A stretch of DNA of 44,229 nt from Caldithrix sp. (GTDB lineage: Bacteria > Zhuqueibacterota > Zhuqueibacteria > Thermofontimicrobiales > Sulfurfontimicrobiaceae). Numbering within the stretch: position 1 is the stretch's first letter; every line of letters starts with the position of its first letter. The stretch is from NCBI GenBank assembly GCA_020722815.1, contig DYKB01000044.1:1-44229 (forward strand), written 5' to 3'. Shown here one piece after another: positions 1-7,690 of this stretch. The notes beneath the pieces were generated by a model. It worked only from the letters and a program-made list of their open reading frames with translations, did no database searches and was not told the DNA's origin. Both the position numbers and the translations under genes were made by a program.

Positions 1-145
1 ACCTGTCATTGCGAGGCGTTTTTTGCCGAAGCCTGTTTTTTAGGCTCGCAATCCCATCGTTAAACAGCGGAGATTGCTTTGTCGCACAAAACGCTCCTCG
101 CAATGACAGTTCCGGATGTGTTTTTGGACAGACACTATTTAAATT
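1..145. repeat. Dispersed palindromic repeat, family R1 (inverted copy)
   Basis: This non-coding copy is bounded by TGTCATTGCGAGG near the start and CCTCGCAATGACAG near 110, so its ends are inverted repeats. It is close to the reverse complement of the second unit at about 11622-11785, including the stretch around CGTTAAACAGCGGAGATTGC. The adjoining GGACAGACACTA also follows the copies at 11.5-11.8 kb. The window edge may cut it. From 146 to 378 I see no gene, only AT-rich spacer beyond the 3' end of the regulator gene. Confidence 0.85.
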
Positions 146-378
146 CAGATAGTTTTATTTTTAATCTGACGGCTATGGGGCAAGAGGAGATGGGTTCAAG
201 TTTTAATTTGCATTTCTTTTTGAACAGGCTTTATTAATTTAAATTAATTAAACTTAGGTCAGGATGGAGCTCTTACATCGATGCAAATCTTACAACCGGA
301 TAGCTTTTGATATCAATGGTTTGTGAAAATAGCTTAATTTTTAACTCAATTGATACAATACAAAGATATTCTCATGTT

Positions 379-1722
379 TTATTCTCGATGTGTTAAAAAG
401 GCATTCAAATGCATTTCGTTAAGTCCTAAAAGTTGTGAGGCCTTTTTTAAATCGCCATTGGCAATTTCCATTGTTTTAGATATTACTTTGTGAATGAGCG
501 CCGGCATTACTTTCTCATTTTGCTGTTGCCGATTCAAATGCACCGGCAATTGAAAACAGAATTGGGATTCACAAAGACCTGTTTGTATCAAATCTTCAGC
601 ATCGATATAATCTTTATTAAATAGAAAAATTAATCGATCAATTAGTTGCCTTAATTCGCGTGTATTCTCTTTAAAGGCCAATGAAACCAAAATCTCTTTA
701 GCTTTTGGGGTAAAGCCAATTGTATTTTTTTTAAAACGCGCATTGGCCCGTTCCAGAAAATAATGGGCAATGGGGAGAATATCTTCAGAATGTTCTCGGA
801 GTGCCGGAATTTTTATTTCACCTGACTTTAAAAATTGGAATAAAGAATTTCGAAATTTGCCTGAATTGACAGAATCCGCAAGCGGCGTGCTACTTGTTGC
901 CAATAAACGGAATATGGATTTATTTTTTCGGATAAAAGTTGGTTCTCCACATTTCAAATACTGGATTAGCGTGTCCTGAAAATTTAAGCTTGTTCGGTCT
1001 ATGTCATCTAAAAGTAGTGTACTTTTATTGAGTTTTTCATACCATTCGGCTTTTAGACTTATTTCATCCTGCTCAGTATTAAATTCAAAAATTGCTTCTT
1101 CAAATTGGGGTGCCATTTTTTCACAATCGATTTTAATCAGCGGCTTTGAAAAGCGGTTGCTCAGATGATGGATGTAACGCGCAATGAGTTCTTTTTCGGT
1201 TCCAATTTCACCGGTCAGGAGAACGGGCATTTCTGTTATTGCAATTTCTTCTATTCGTTTTAAAAGCCTTTTCATCTTCGGACTATTTCCTAACCGGGGA
1301 GATATATCATTTAAATCCAGATGTAATTGACGAAGTAGTTTAACTTCATGTTTTAACTGAATTGTTTCCATTGCCTTCCGGATGATTAAAACCAGTTCTT
1401 CGACCATGAAAGGTTTCTGGATAAAGTCATACGCCCCTTCTCTCATCGCTTTGACGGCTGTTTCAACGTCGGCGTACGCGGTAATTAAGATAATCAGGGT
1501 ATCCGGAGAAATTTGTTTCAGTTCGGACATTACTGTCAAGCCATCCATATCATCCAGGTGTAAATCGAGAATAACCAGAGATGGTTGATATTTTTGAAAT
1601 TCGCGGATGGCTTCTCTCCCTGTATCAACACTTTTTACCTGATAGTCTTCTCTTTGCAGCATCCGTTGAATGACATTCCGTACCATCAACTCATCATCGA
1701 CCACAAGTATTTTATGTTCCAT
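379..1722 (-). CDS. NtrC-family response regulator, divergent AAA+ domain without GAFTGA
   Basis: The 447-residue protein has three parts: an N-terminal receiver (1-120) with the acidic pair D9/D10, phosphoacceptor D53, T81 and K103; an AAA+ domain (about 143-375); and a Fis-type helix-turn-helix at the C-terminus (about 423-445). The AAA+ part is unusual. Walker A reads GEIGTEKE instead of GESGTGKE, and Walker B reads TLLLDD. The segment that should hold the sigma-54-contacting GAFTGA loop (about 208-224) has no such motif. Family knowledge says GAFTGA is needed to remodel sigma-54 holoenzyme, so I infer it does not act as a standard sigma-54 activator; it may be a DNA-binding regulator. I start at the ATG at 1722 because AAAGGTGG lies just upstream; a GTG at 1734 would overlap that ribosome site. 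It follows mazG by 27 nt and probably shares its transcript. No cognate kinase is adjacent. Confidence 0.85.
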   Translation of the reverse strand: MEHKILVVDDELMVRNVIQRMLQREDYQVKSVDTGREAIREFQKYQPSLVILDLHLDDMDGLTVMSELKQISPDTLIILITAYADVETAVKAMREGAYDFIQKPFMVEELVLIIRKAMETIQLKHEVKLLRQLHLDLNDISPRLGNSPKMKRLLKRIEEIAITEMPVLLTGEIGTEKELIARYIHHLSNRFSKPLIKIDCEKMAPQFEEAIFEFNTEQDEISLKAEWYEKLNKSTLLLDDIDRTSLNFQDTLIQYLKCGEPTFIRKNKSIFRLLATSSTPLADSVNSGKFRNSLFQFLKSGEIKIPALREHSEDILPIAHYFLERANARFKKNTIGFTPKAKEILVSLAFKENTRELRQLIDRLIFLFNKDYIDAEDLIQTGLCESQFCFQLPVHLNRQQQNEKVMPALIHKVISKTMEIANGDLKKASQLLGLNEMHLNAFLTHRE

Positions 1723-1749
1723 AGAATGAACCACCTTTTTGCAATGAGA

Positions 1750-2529
1750 TTATTTGATCTCATCTTCATTTTTTTTAATTTCATTCCAGATGTGATCCAT
1801 TTCATCCAGATTACTCTCTTCAGGAGTTTTACCCTGCCTTGCCAATTCTTGTTCAATTAGTTTGAAACGTTTAATAAATTTATTGGTAGTATAACGCAAG
1901 GCATCTTCCGGATTGACTTTAATAAATCGTGCCAAATTTACCCAGGAAAAAAGTAAATCGCCAAATTCCTCCTGAATTTTTTCTTTATCGTCATTTGCCA
2001 ATGCTTCGTGTAGCTCACCTTCTTCTTCTTTGACTTTATCCCAGACCTGTTGAATATTTTCCCAATCGAAACCGACCTGGGCTGCTTTTTTTTGAATACG
2101 GTAGGCACGCAATAAACCGGGCAGCTCTCGTGGCACCCCATCGATAACACTTTTTTTGCCTTCCTTCAGCTTAATTTTTTCCCAATTTACTAAAACTTTT
2201 TCCGGTGTATCGGCTTCCTCGTCTCCGAAGACATGAGGATGACGTCGAATGAGCTTTTCATTTATTTTTTGAATAACATCCCTGATAGTAAAATCCTGAC
2301 GTTCCGCTGCCAGTTGGGCGTGGAAAACTATCTGTAATAATAAATCACCCAGTTCCGATTTCAGCGAATCGATATCATTGTCATCAAGAGTTTCAAGTAC
2401 TTCGTAAGTCTCTTCCAATAAATACTGTTTTAATGAATCATGTGTTTGCGCGCGATCCCAGGGGCATCCATTTGCACCTCGCAGACGTGCCATGATGTTA
2501 ATGAGTGTTTCAAATTCACTGAGATTCAA
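1750..2529 (-). CDS. mazG: Nucleoside triphosphate pyrophosphohydrolase MazG
   Basis: The protein hydrolyses (d)NTPs to NMP and pyrophosphate, a cytoplasmic housecleaning role. It carries the tandem all-alpha MazG domains of the long form. The first has GCPWDRAQTHDSL, the metal-binding LEETYE and the ELGDLLLQ helix, followed by RRHPHVFGD. The second has EEEGEL and EEFGDLLF. I choose the TTG at 2529 because AAAGGAG sits eight bases upstream; this gives 259 residues, close to the usual length of about 260. The frame extends to an ATG at 2583 but lacks a ribosome site there. It is first in a two-gene minus-strand unit with the NtrC-like regulator and is divergent from the epimerase gene. Confidence 0.93.
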   Translation of the reverse strand: MNLSEFETLINIMARLRGANGCPWDRAQTHDSLKQYLLEETYEVLETLDDNDIDSLKSELGDLLLQIVFHAQLAAERQDFTIRDVIQKINEKLIRRHPHVFGDEEADTPEKVLVNWEKIKLKEGKKSVIDGVPRELPGLLRAYRIQKKAAQVGFDWENIQQVWDKVKEEEGELHEALANDDKEKIQEEFGDLLFSWVNLARFIKVNPEDALRYTTNKFIKRFKLIEQELARQGKTPEESNLDEMDHIWNEIKKNEDEIK

Positions 2530-2637
2530 AATTTTTTCTCCTTTAAATACGTTATTTTCATTCAATAGTTGTATTATTTTCATTTTTTAGCTAATTTTTC
2601 ATTATTTTGACTTAATTCGATTGTATCCAAAAAAAAC

Positions 2638-2666
2638 TTGACAATTTTATGGATTTTGATTATTTT
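2638..2666 (+). promoter_or_regulatory. Candidate sigma-70-type promoter for the epimerase gene
   Basis: A perfect TTGACA at 2638-2643 is followed, after 17 bases, by TATTTT at 2661-2666 (4 of 6 matches to TATAAT). It lies in the divergent gap between mazG and the epimerase gene, 47 bases before the TTG start. Promoter consensus in this lineage is unknown to me, so the call rests only on the generic sigma-70 pattern. Confidence 0.4.
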
Positions 2667-2712
2667 ATCAACTTAATAAGAATCAAAATTTAACAATCCG
2701 GAGCTGATATCT

Positions 2713-3729
2713 TTGAAACTGACTTTCCATGCTGAAGTTCTTGCTTTAAAAGCCATTTTTAGAGTTGCTAAAAGTGCCAAGGAATATGCTGAAAACTTTT
2801 TTATTGAAATTGAGCAGGACGGGATTACCGGTTGGGGCGAAGCCGCACCTTCCAAATTCTACCATGAAGACAAACAAACGGTTCCCCTGGCTTTTGAAAA
2901 AATAGATCATTTTTTGAATGGCGATCCAGGCTTTATTTATTCAATTCAGGAGGTAATTGATAAAAATTTAAACGGCAATTATGCCGCACGAGCTGCTGTG
3001 AATATGGCACTTTACGATTGGGTGGGAAAAAAATTAAATCTGCCAGTCTGGAAATACCTCGGCATCAATCCTTTCGAAAAGAATTTGTATACTTCTTATA
3101 CAATCAGTATCGATTCTCTGGGACGTCTGGAAGAGAAAATAGAAAACGCTCGTGATTTTCCTTATTTGAAAGTGAAGCTTGGAACACCCGACGACTATGA
3201 AATTATCAAGCGTATCCGTCATTTAACCGATAAAGTCATCTGGGTTGATGCGAATGAAGGATGGGAGCGTGAGGAGGCGTTGGAGAAGATTAAATGGCTG
3301 GAGTCAGAAAATGTTGCGTTTGTGGAGCAGCCGCTGGTTGTAGCGGATTTAGCGGGGATGCATTGGTTAAAAGCACAGGTTAAAATGCCCCTCCTCGCTG
3401 ACGAAAGCGTTAAAACCAGTGCCGATATTCCTGAATTATCTGGTGCTTTTGATGGGATTAATATTAAATTAATGAAATGCGGGGGGATTACTGAAGCATT
3501 GGCCATGATTCGGCTTGCAAGAGCCTGTGGCTTTAAGATAATGCTGGGCTGTTTTATCGAATCCTCGCTGGGTATCGCGGCTGCCGCACAATTGGCACCA
3601 CTTTGTGATTATATAGATCTGGATGGGCATCTTTTTCTGCAACATGATCCCTATGCCGGTGGTGCTATTCAGAATGGCAGAATTCAACTTTCTGAACGAG
3701 CAGGTTTTGGGGTTGCACTCAAATCATAA
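2713..3729 (+). CDS. L-Ala-D/L-Glu epimerase (enolase superfamily)
   Basis: The enzyme epimerises L-Ala-D-Glu to L-Ala-L-Glu so that murein peptides can be broken down and reused. The 338 residues match the muconate-lactonising subgroup of the enolase superfamily. The KxK catalytic motif is K153/K155 (LKVKLG), the metal ligands are D179 (VDAN), E205 (EQP) and D230 (ADES), and the second-side lysine is K252 (IKLMKCGG). The start is the TTG at 2713 with CCGGAG at 2698-2703 before it; there is no earlier in-frame choice with a better site. A PBP4-type peptidase follows within 40 nt, which fits a cell-wall recycling role. Dipeptide specificity other than Ala-Glu cannot be excluded from sequence. 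Confidence 0.88.
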   Translation: MKLTFHAEVLALKAIFRVAKSAKEYAENFFIEIEQDGITGWGEAAPSKFYHEDKQTVPLAFEKIDHFLNGDPGFIYSIQEVIDKNLNGNYAARAAVNMALYDWVGKKLNLPVWKYLGINPFEKNLYTSYTISIDSLGRLEEKIENARDFPYLKVKLGTPDDYEIIKRIRHLTDKVIWVDANEGWEREEALEKIKWLESENVAFVEQPLVVADLAGMHWLKAQVKMPLLADESVKTSADIPELSGAFDGINIKLMKCGGITEALAMIRLARACGFKIMLGCFIESSLGIAAAAQLAPLCDYIDLDGHLFLQHDPYAGGAIQNGRIQLSERAGFGVALKS

Positions 3730-3767
3730 TTTTATGAAAGCGACGTAAATTGAAGGCACAAAATTTT

Positions 3768-5291
3768 ATGAAAAATCGATTTGACGATTTAATTTATCTA
3801 TCACTAACGGCAATGATGTTCTTGGCCAACTGTGCGAAAAAAGAGCTCCTGGTTCAACCTGTTGCGCAACCAGTGGATCGGTTAAATCACGAAATTTCTC
3901 AGATTATCAATAATCCCCTTTTTGCCAATGCACATTGGGGTGTTGCCATACAATCTCTTCAAAATGGCCAATTTGTCTTTTTACAAAATGAAAATAAAGG
4001 CTTTATGCCCGCTTCGAATATGAAGCTTTTTACGACGGCCACGGCATTGGTAAAACTGGGACCGGATTTTACTTACCAAACTGAAATTTTTCGTAGCGGA
4101 AAAATTGGTGCTGATGGTGTGTTGAATGGGGATCTCATCCTTCGTGGTTCAGGTGATCCAACATTGGGGGGGCGATATGTTCCGGAAACCGCGCGAAAGG
4201 ATCGGATGCTGGATGTCTTGAATTCCTGGGCGGATCAATTAAAAAAGCAAGGAATCCGTCGCATTCGTGGCCGGATTATTGGTGATGATAATTTATTTGA
4301 TGATCAGCTATTGGGACGCGGTTGGGCCTGGGACGATGAACCTGAATGGTATGCTGCCCAGATAAGTGCGCTTTCATTTAATGATAATTGTATTGATATT
4401 TACTTTACACCGGCGGATACTTTGAATGGTCCGGCGAAATTTGAAATTTATCCATCGACCAGCTATGTCCAGATCCAAAATGAAGTAAAAACCGTTGCTG
4501 ATAATCAACCTCAGGGTATTCACTTTGAAAAACGGCGTGGAACAAACCAGATTATCATCCGGGGTGGCATATCGATTAACGCCAAAGAGGTGCAAGAATG
4601 GTTTGCCGTTGAAAATCCCACGGGCTTCCTGGTTTCAGTTTTTAAGGAAATTCTGGTGAAACAGGGAATAAATGTCGATGGCCCGGATGTTGATATTGAT
4701 GAAATACCCGAGTTTACCTATATTCAGGCTGATTCAACCCGAATTTTAAATCACCAATCCCCTCCTTTAAAGCAAATTATCCGGACAGTGAATAAGGTTA
4801 GTCAAAATTTATGGGCAGAACTTTTGTTCCGAACTTTAGGCGCTCATTTTACAGAATCCGGCAAAGATACAGATGGTATGAATATAGTAAAATCATTTTT
4901 AAGCGAAATCGGCATCGCCCCGGACCAGATTGGAATTGCCGACGGTTCAGGACTTTCGCGATTAAATCTTGTGACGCCCATGCAAGTCATTTCATTATTG
5001 CGTTTTTTACATCACCATCCCTATCATAACGAATTTTATGAATCCCTGCCAATAGCTGGCAGCGATGGTACCATTAAAAATCGGATGCGGGGGACACTGG
5101 CACAAAATAATGTTCATGCCAAAACTGGATTTATCAGTCGGGTCCGGGCGCTATCAGGTTATGTCACATCACTGGATGGGGAAATGTTTGTTTTTTCATT
5201 AATTACCAATAATTATACCGTGCCAACTTCGATGGCTAACAATATTCAGGATTTAATTTGTGAACGTTTAGCAAATTTTTCCAGAAAATAG
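3768..5291 (+). CDS. dacB: D-alanyl-D-alanine carboxypeptidase/endopeptidase, PBP4 type (S13)
   Basis: This periplasmic penicillin-binding protein trims or cuts peptidoglycan cross-links. All three active-site boxes of family S13 are visible: SNMK (nucleophile about S83, K86), SQN in the NKVSQNLWAE stretch, and KTG about 55 residues before the end. The large insertion between the first two boxes is typical of PBP4 (about 507 residues here). The N-terminus has a hydrophobic stretch ending in FLANC, so it may be a lipoprotein (C22), although N at position -1 is unusual in a lipobox. I prefer the ATG at 3768, preceded by GAAGG, over the TTG at 3750. It lies 38 nt after the epimerase gene and 10 nt before the small membrane-protein gene. 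Confidence 0.9.
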   Translation: MKNRFDDLIYLSLTAMMFLANCAKKELLVQPVAQPVDRLNHEISQIINNPLFANAHWGVAIQSLQNGQFVFLQNENKGFMPASNMKLFTTATALVKLGPDFTYQTEIFRSGKIGADGVLNGDLILRGSGDPTLGGRYVPETARKDRMLDVLNSWADQLKKQGIRRIRGRIIGDDNLFDDQLLGRGWAWDDEPEWYAAQISALSFNDNCIDIYFTPADTLNGPAKFEIYPSTSYVQIQNEVKTVADNQPQGIHFEKRRGTNQIIIRGGISINAKEVQEWFAVENPTGFLVSVFKEILVKQGINVDGPDVDIDEIPEFTYIQADSTRILNHQSPPLKQIIRTVNKVSQNLWAELLFRTLGAHFTESGKDTDGMNIVKSFLSEIGIAPDQIGIADGSGLSRLNLVTPMQVISLLRFLHHHPYHNEFYESLPIAGSDGTIKNRMRGTLAQNNVHAKTGFISRVRALSGYVTSLDGEMFVFSLITNNYTVPTSMANNIQDLICERLANFSRK

Positions 5292-5301
5292 GAGCAATTT
5301 T

Positions 5302-5553
5302 ATGTTATTCGCACCACGTCGTCAACCACGAAAATTTCAATTTAAATCCCGATATCGTAATCCGGATCAAAATGACAAACCATATCATATTGATTTTCAA
5401 CGAAAATATCCCGGTTCTTCCAAAAATAGGCGAACGTTGCTTTATTTTATCGTTCTTTGTTTAATTGTCGTGTATTTATTATTTTTTTTTCGAAAATTTA
5501 GTGTTAGTCAACCAGATGTACAATTTGAAGTAGAAGATATTAAGGTTCAATAG
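5302..5553 (+). CDS. Small single-span membrane protein, function unknown
   Basis: I do not recognise this 83-residue protein. The first 45 residues are strongly basic and aromatic (many R, K, F, Y), then comes one hydrophobic helix (about 46-63) and a short acidic tail. This suggests a cytoplasmic basic N-terminus with the tail outside the inner membrane. GGAG, overlapping the stop of the upstream gene, forms a good ribosome site for the ATG at 5302, so it is probably translated with the PBP4 gene. No catalytic motif is visible. Confidence 0.7.
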   Translation: MLFAPRRQPRKFQFKSRYRNPDQNDKPYHIDFQRKYPGSSKNRRTLLYFIVLCLIVVYLLFFFRKFSVSQPDVQFEVEDIKVQ

Positions 5554-5667
5554 AAAGATGAGGGATTAAGCAATTAATAAACAAACACCGGGCACATAAG
5601 TTATTTTCTGATAAAATATATTCCGAAAACGACTTCCTGTTTCACTATGATTAATATTTATTAATGG

Positions 5668-7101
5668 ATGTTAAAAGAAGGTACCTTGCAACTGCATCGT
5701 CGCTTGAAAACTTATTTTCATTTCTTTCCAATTCGTCTGAAATTAATCATTATCCTGACGAGTTTGGTTTTGGTGGTAGCTCTGGCATTAAGTCTTTTTG
5801 TATTGCAGCATGAAAAACGTATGCTCTTTAATAGACTTGATGAATTCTGCCAATTTAGTGTAAAAACGCTTTCCAATACAATTGGTGGCGATTTACTCGT
5901 TAAATCGGATGCTCAGATTTTAGAAGCGGTTGATCGTATGCAGAAGTCCGGCATTAAAGGTTTGATTGGCATTCGTGTTATCGATTTAAATCGCCTGGAT
6001 TTGTCCCGCCAGGGGAAGATTGTGGTGGCCACGAATGATCCGAATTATGCACCGGTGGATACTGCTGCCCGGATTCAGGACGAACAACTTGCTGAGATCA
6101 TGAACTTAACACATTTTCAGACGACAGAATCAGCGGATACTTATGAATATTATTATCCGATCGTCATCGCACAAATACAGATCGGTGTGGTCAAATTTAT
6201 CTTTTCTAAGAAGGTAATTTTAAAACCGATTGCTGACGCGCAATACATTTTCATTCTGGTGTCGGCGATCATTGTTTTACTCACGATAATTGGTATCTAT
6301 TTTCTTTCTCAGAAAATGGTGAGTCAGATACAAAATTTATCGTACGCGGTCAAACAAGTCGCTCAGGGGCGATTGGATATTTTGATTCCCATTAAATCGA
6401 GCGATGAGATTGGGCAACTTGGCCGTGATTTTAATAACATGGTGATTGGACTCCGTGAAAAATTTCAGATGGAGAAGTTCGTTTCCAAAACAACGGTGCG
6501 GATGATTGAAAAGTATGGTGGTACGCTGGAATTGCCTCAGAAAAGTGAGAAAAAAGAAATCAGTGTTCTTTTTTCGGATGTCCGCAAATTTTCGCTTATT
6601 TCTGAAAAGCATTCGCCCGAGGAAGTTGTCAATTTAATAAACATTTATCTGGATTTACAAGCTCAAATTATCGAGCAGAATAAGGGGATCGTTGACAAGT
6701 TTGTTGGTGACCTGATTATGGGGGTTTTTGAGAGCGATTCGCATGAGAAAAATGCCTTAAAAGCGGCCGTTGGAATTCAAAAAGCAATTTGTAGTTTAAA
6801 TCGTAAACGAGTTGATGAAAATAAAGTGATTCTTGAAGTTGGAATTGGGCTGAATAATGGTCCGGCGGTGTTGGGAAGAATGGGGTCACAGGATAGAATG
6901 GATTATAGTGTTGTTGGCAGTATTGTGAACGTGGCGAGTTACCTGTGTGACCGGGCAAAACCCCGACAAATTCTGGTAACCGACCATTTTATTGAAAAGG
7001 CGCCTGGAATTTTCGCTTCACGAAAGTTGGATCCGATACCTTCCAAGGGCAATAATAGTCAAATAAATATATTTGAAATTAATTACGAATGTGAAAATTA
7101 A
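5668..7101 (+). CDS. Membrane class III adenylate/guanylate cyclase-like protein with HAMP
   Basis: Order of parts: cytoplasmic tail; membrane helix (about 24-46); extracytoplasmic sensor (about 47-190); second helix (about 192-214); HAMP linker (about 215-268); class III cyclase domain (about 293-470). Metal-binding D304 (LFSDVRKFS) and D348 (FVGD), the purine-contacting K344 and N421 (VNVAS) are present. The position that normally holds D or T for adenine is S418, and the transition-state arginine expected four residues after N421 is Y425. R429 nearby might substitute. The product, or activity at all, is therefore uncertain. The ATG at 5668 has no clear ribosome site; a TTG at 5686 behind AAGAAGG is an alternative. 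It is 114 nt after the small membrane gene. Confidence 0.82.
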   Translation: MLKEGTLQLHRRLKTYFHFFPIRLKLIIILTSLVLVVALALSLFVLQHEKRMLFNRLDEFCQFSVKTLSNTIGGDLLVKSDAQILEAVDRMQKSGIKGLIGIRVIDLNRLDLSRQGKIVVATNDPNYAPVDTAARIQDEQLAEIMNLTHFQTTESADTYEYYYPIVIAQIQIGVVKFIFSKKVILKPIADAQYIFILVSAIIVLLTIIGIYFLSQKMVSQIQNLSYAVKQVAQGRLDILIPIKSSDEIGQLGRDFNNMVIGLREKFQMEKFVSKTTVRMIEKYGGTLELPQKSEKKEISVLFSDVRKFSLISEKHSPEEVVNLINIYLDLQAQIIEQNKGIVDKFVGDLIMGVFESDSHEKNALKAAVGIQKAICSLNRKRVDENKVILEVGIGLNNGPAVLGRMGSQDRMDYSVVGSIVNVASYLCDRAKPRQILVTDHFIEKAPGIFASRKLDPIPSKGNNSQINIFEINYECEN

Positions 7102-7245
7102 GTTCTATCAATAAACGTATTACTGCTTTTTGCATCCGGGATTGGCAGCAAGAGGATTTTCCGTATCGATTCACCATTTTATCCTTGAAAAATCATAATG
7201 GAGTGGTACTCACCATAATTTAAATGTAATCATTCAATTAGATAG

Positions 7246-7438
7246 GATTGATTGTATCCGCTCAATATTTCAGGGTGAAAAAAAACATCCTCGCGAGGCG
7301 CTCTTTGCCAAAGCCTGTTTGTTGAGGCTCTTAATCTCCTGAGGTCCGGTGTGGGGATTGCTTCGTTACAAAAAATGCTCCTCGAAATGAGCGATGGTTG
7401 CATTTCCCTTTGAAATTGAGCGGATACGATTGATTTAA
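7246..7438. mobile_element. Non-autonomous TIR element, copy 1, with 8-bp target duplication
   Basis: The element itself is 7254-7430 (177 bp). Its left end reads GTATCCGCTCAAT and its right end is the reverse complement of the same 13 bases. GATTGATT occurs directly outside both ends (7246-7253 and 7431-7438), a perfect 8-bp direct repeat. The interior carries a degenerate R1 repeat (CTCGCGAGGCGCTCTTTGCC ... GCTCCTCGAAATGAG). It has no coding capacity. Ends and duplication length match what is known of the IS66 family, so IS66-type mobilisation is inferred; no transposase is present in the window. Confidence 0.85.
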
Positions 7439-7463
7439 TTTAATAGGGACTGGGTGATTCTGT

Positions 7464-7554
7464 CATTCTGAATTCAGTTTTTTTTTTGCTGGACATGAAT
7501 ATTAAAATAACCAATGCCATGCTACAACCGATTCTTCGTTTCGCTTAGAATGAC
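7464..7554. repeat. Degenerate palindrome GTCATTCTGA ... TAGAATGAC
   Basis: The ends GTCATTCTGAA and TTAGAATGAC are inverted repeats about 70 bases apart, with CTTCGTTTCGCTTAGAATGAC at the right. This is a worn copy of the palindrome seen more intact at 32541-32612. The rest of the gap to the next gene is AT-rich with nothing else recognisable. Confidence 0.6.
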
Positions 7555-7690
7555 AGCGTAACATTATTTCACCCGTAAATATTGAATGGATATAATAATA
7601 GTTTTTCTCGTTAGGGTGCTAAAAACGATTGTATTTTATGTTAATTATTTGAAGAATAAGATGTTATGATTGATTGAGGCGGGTTTTTCG

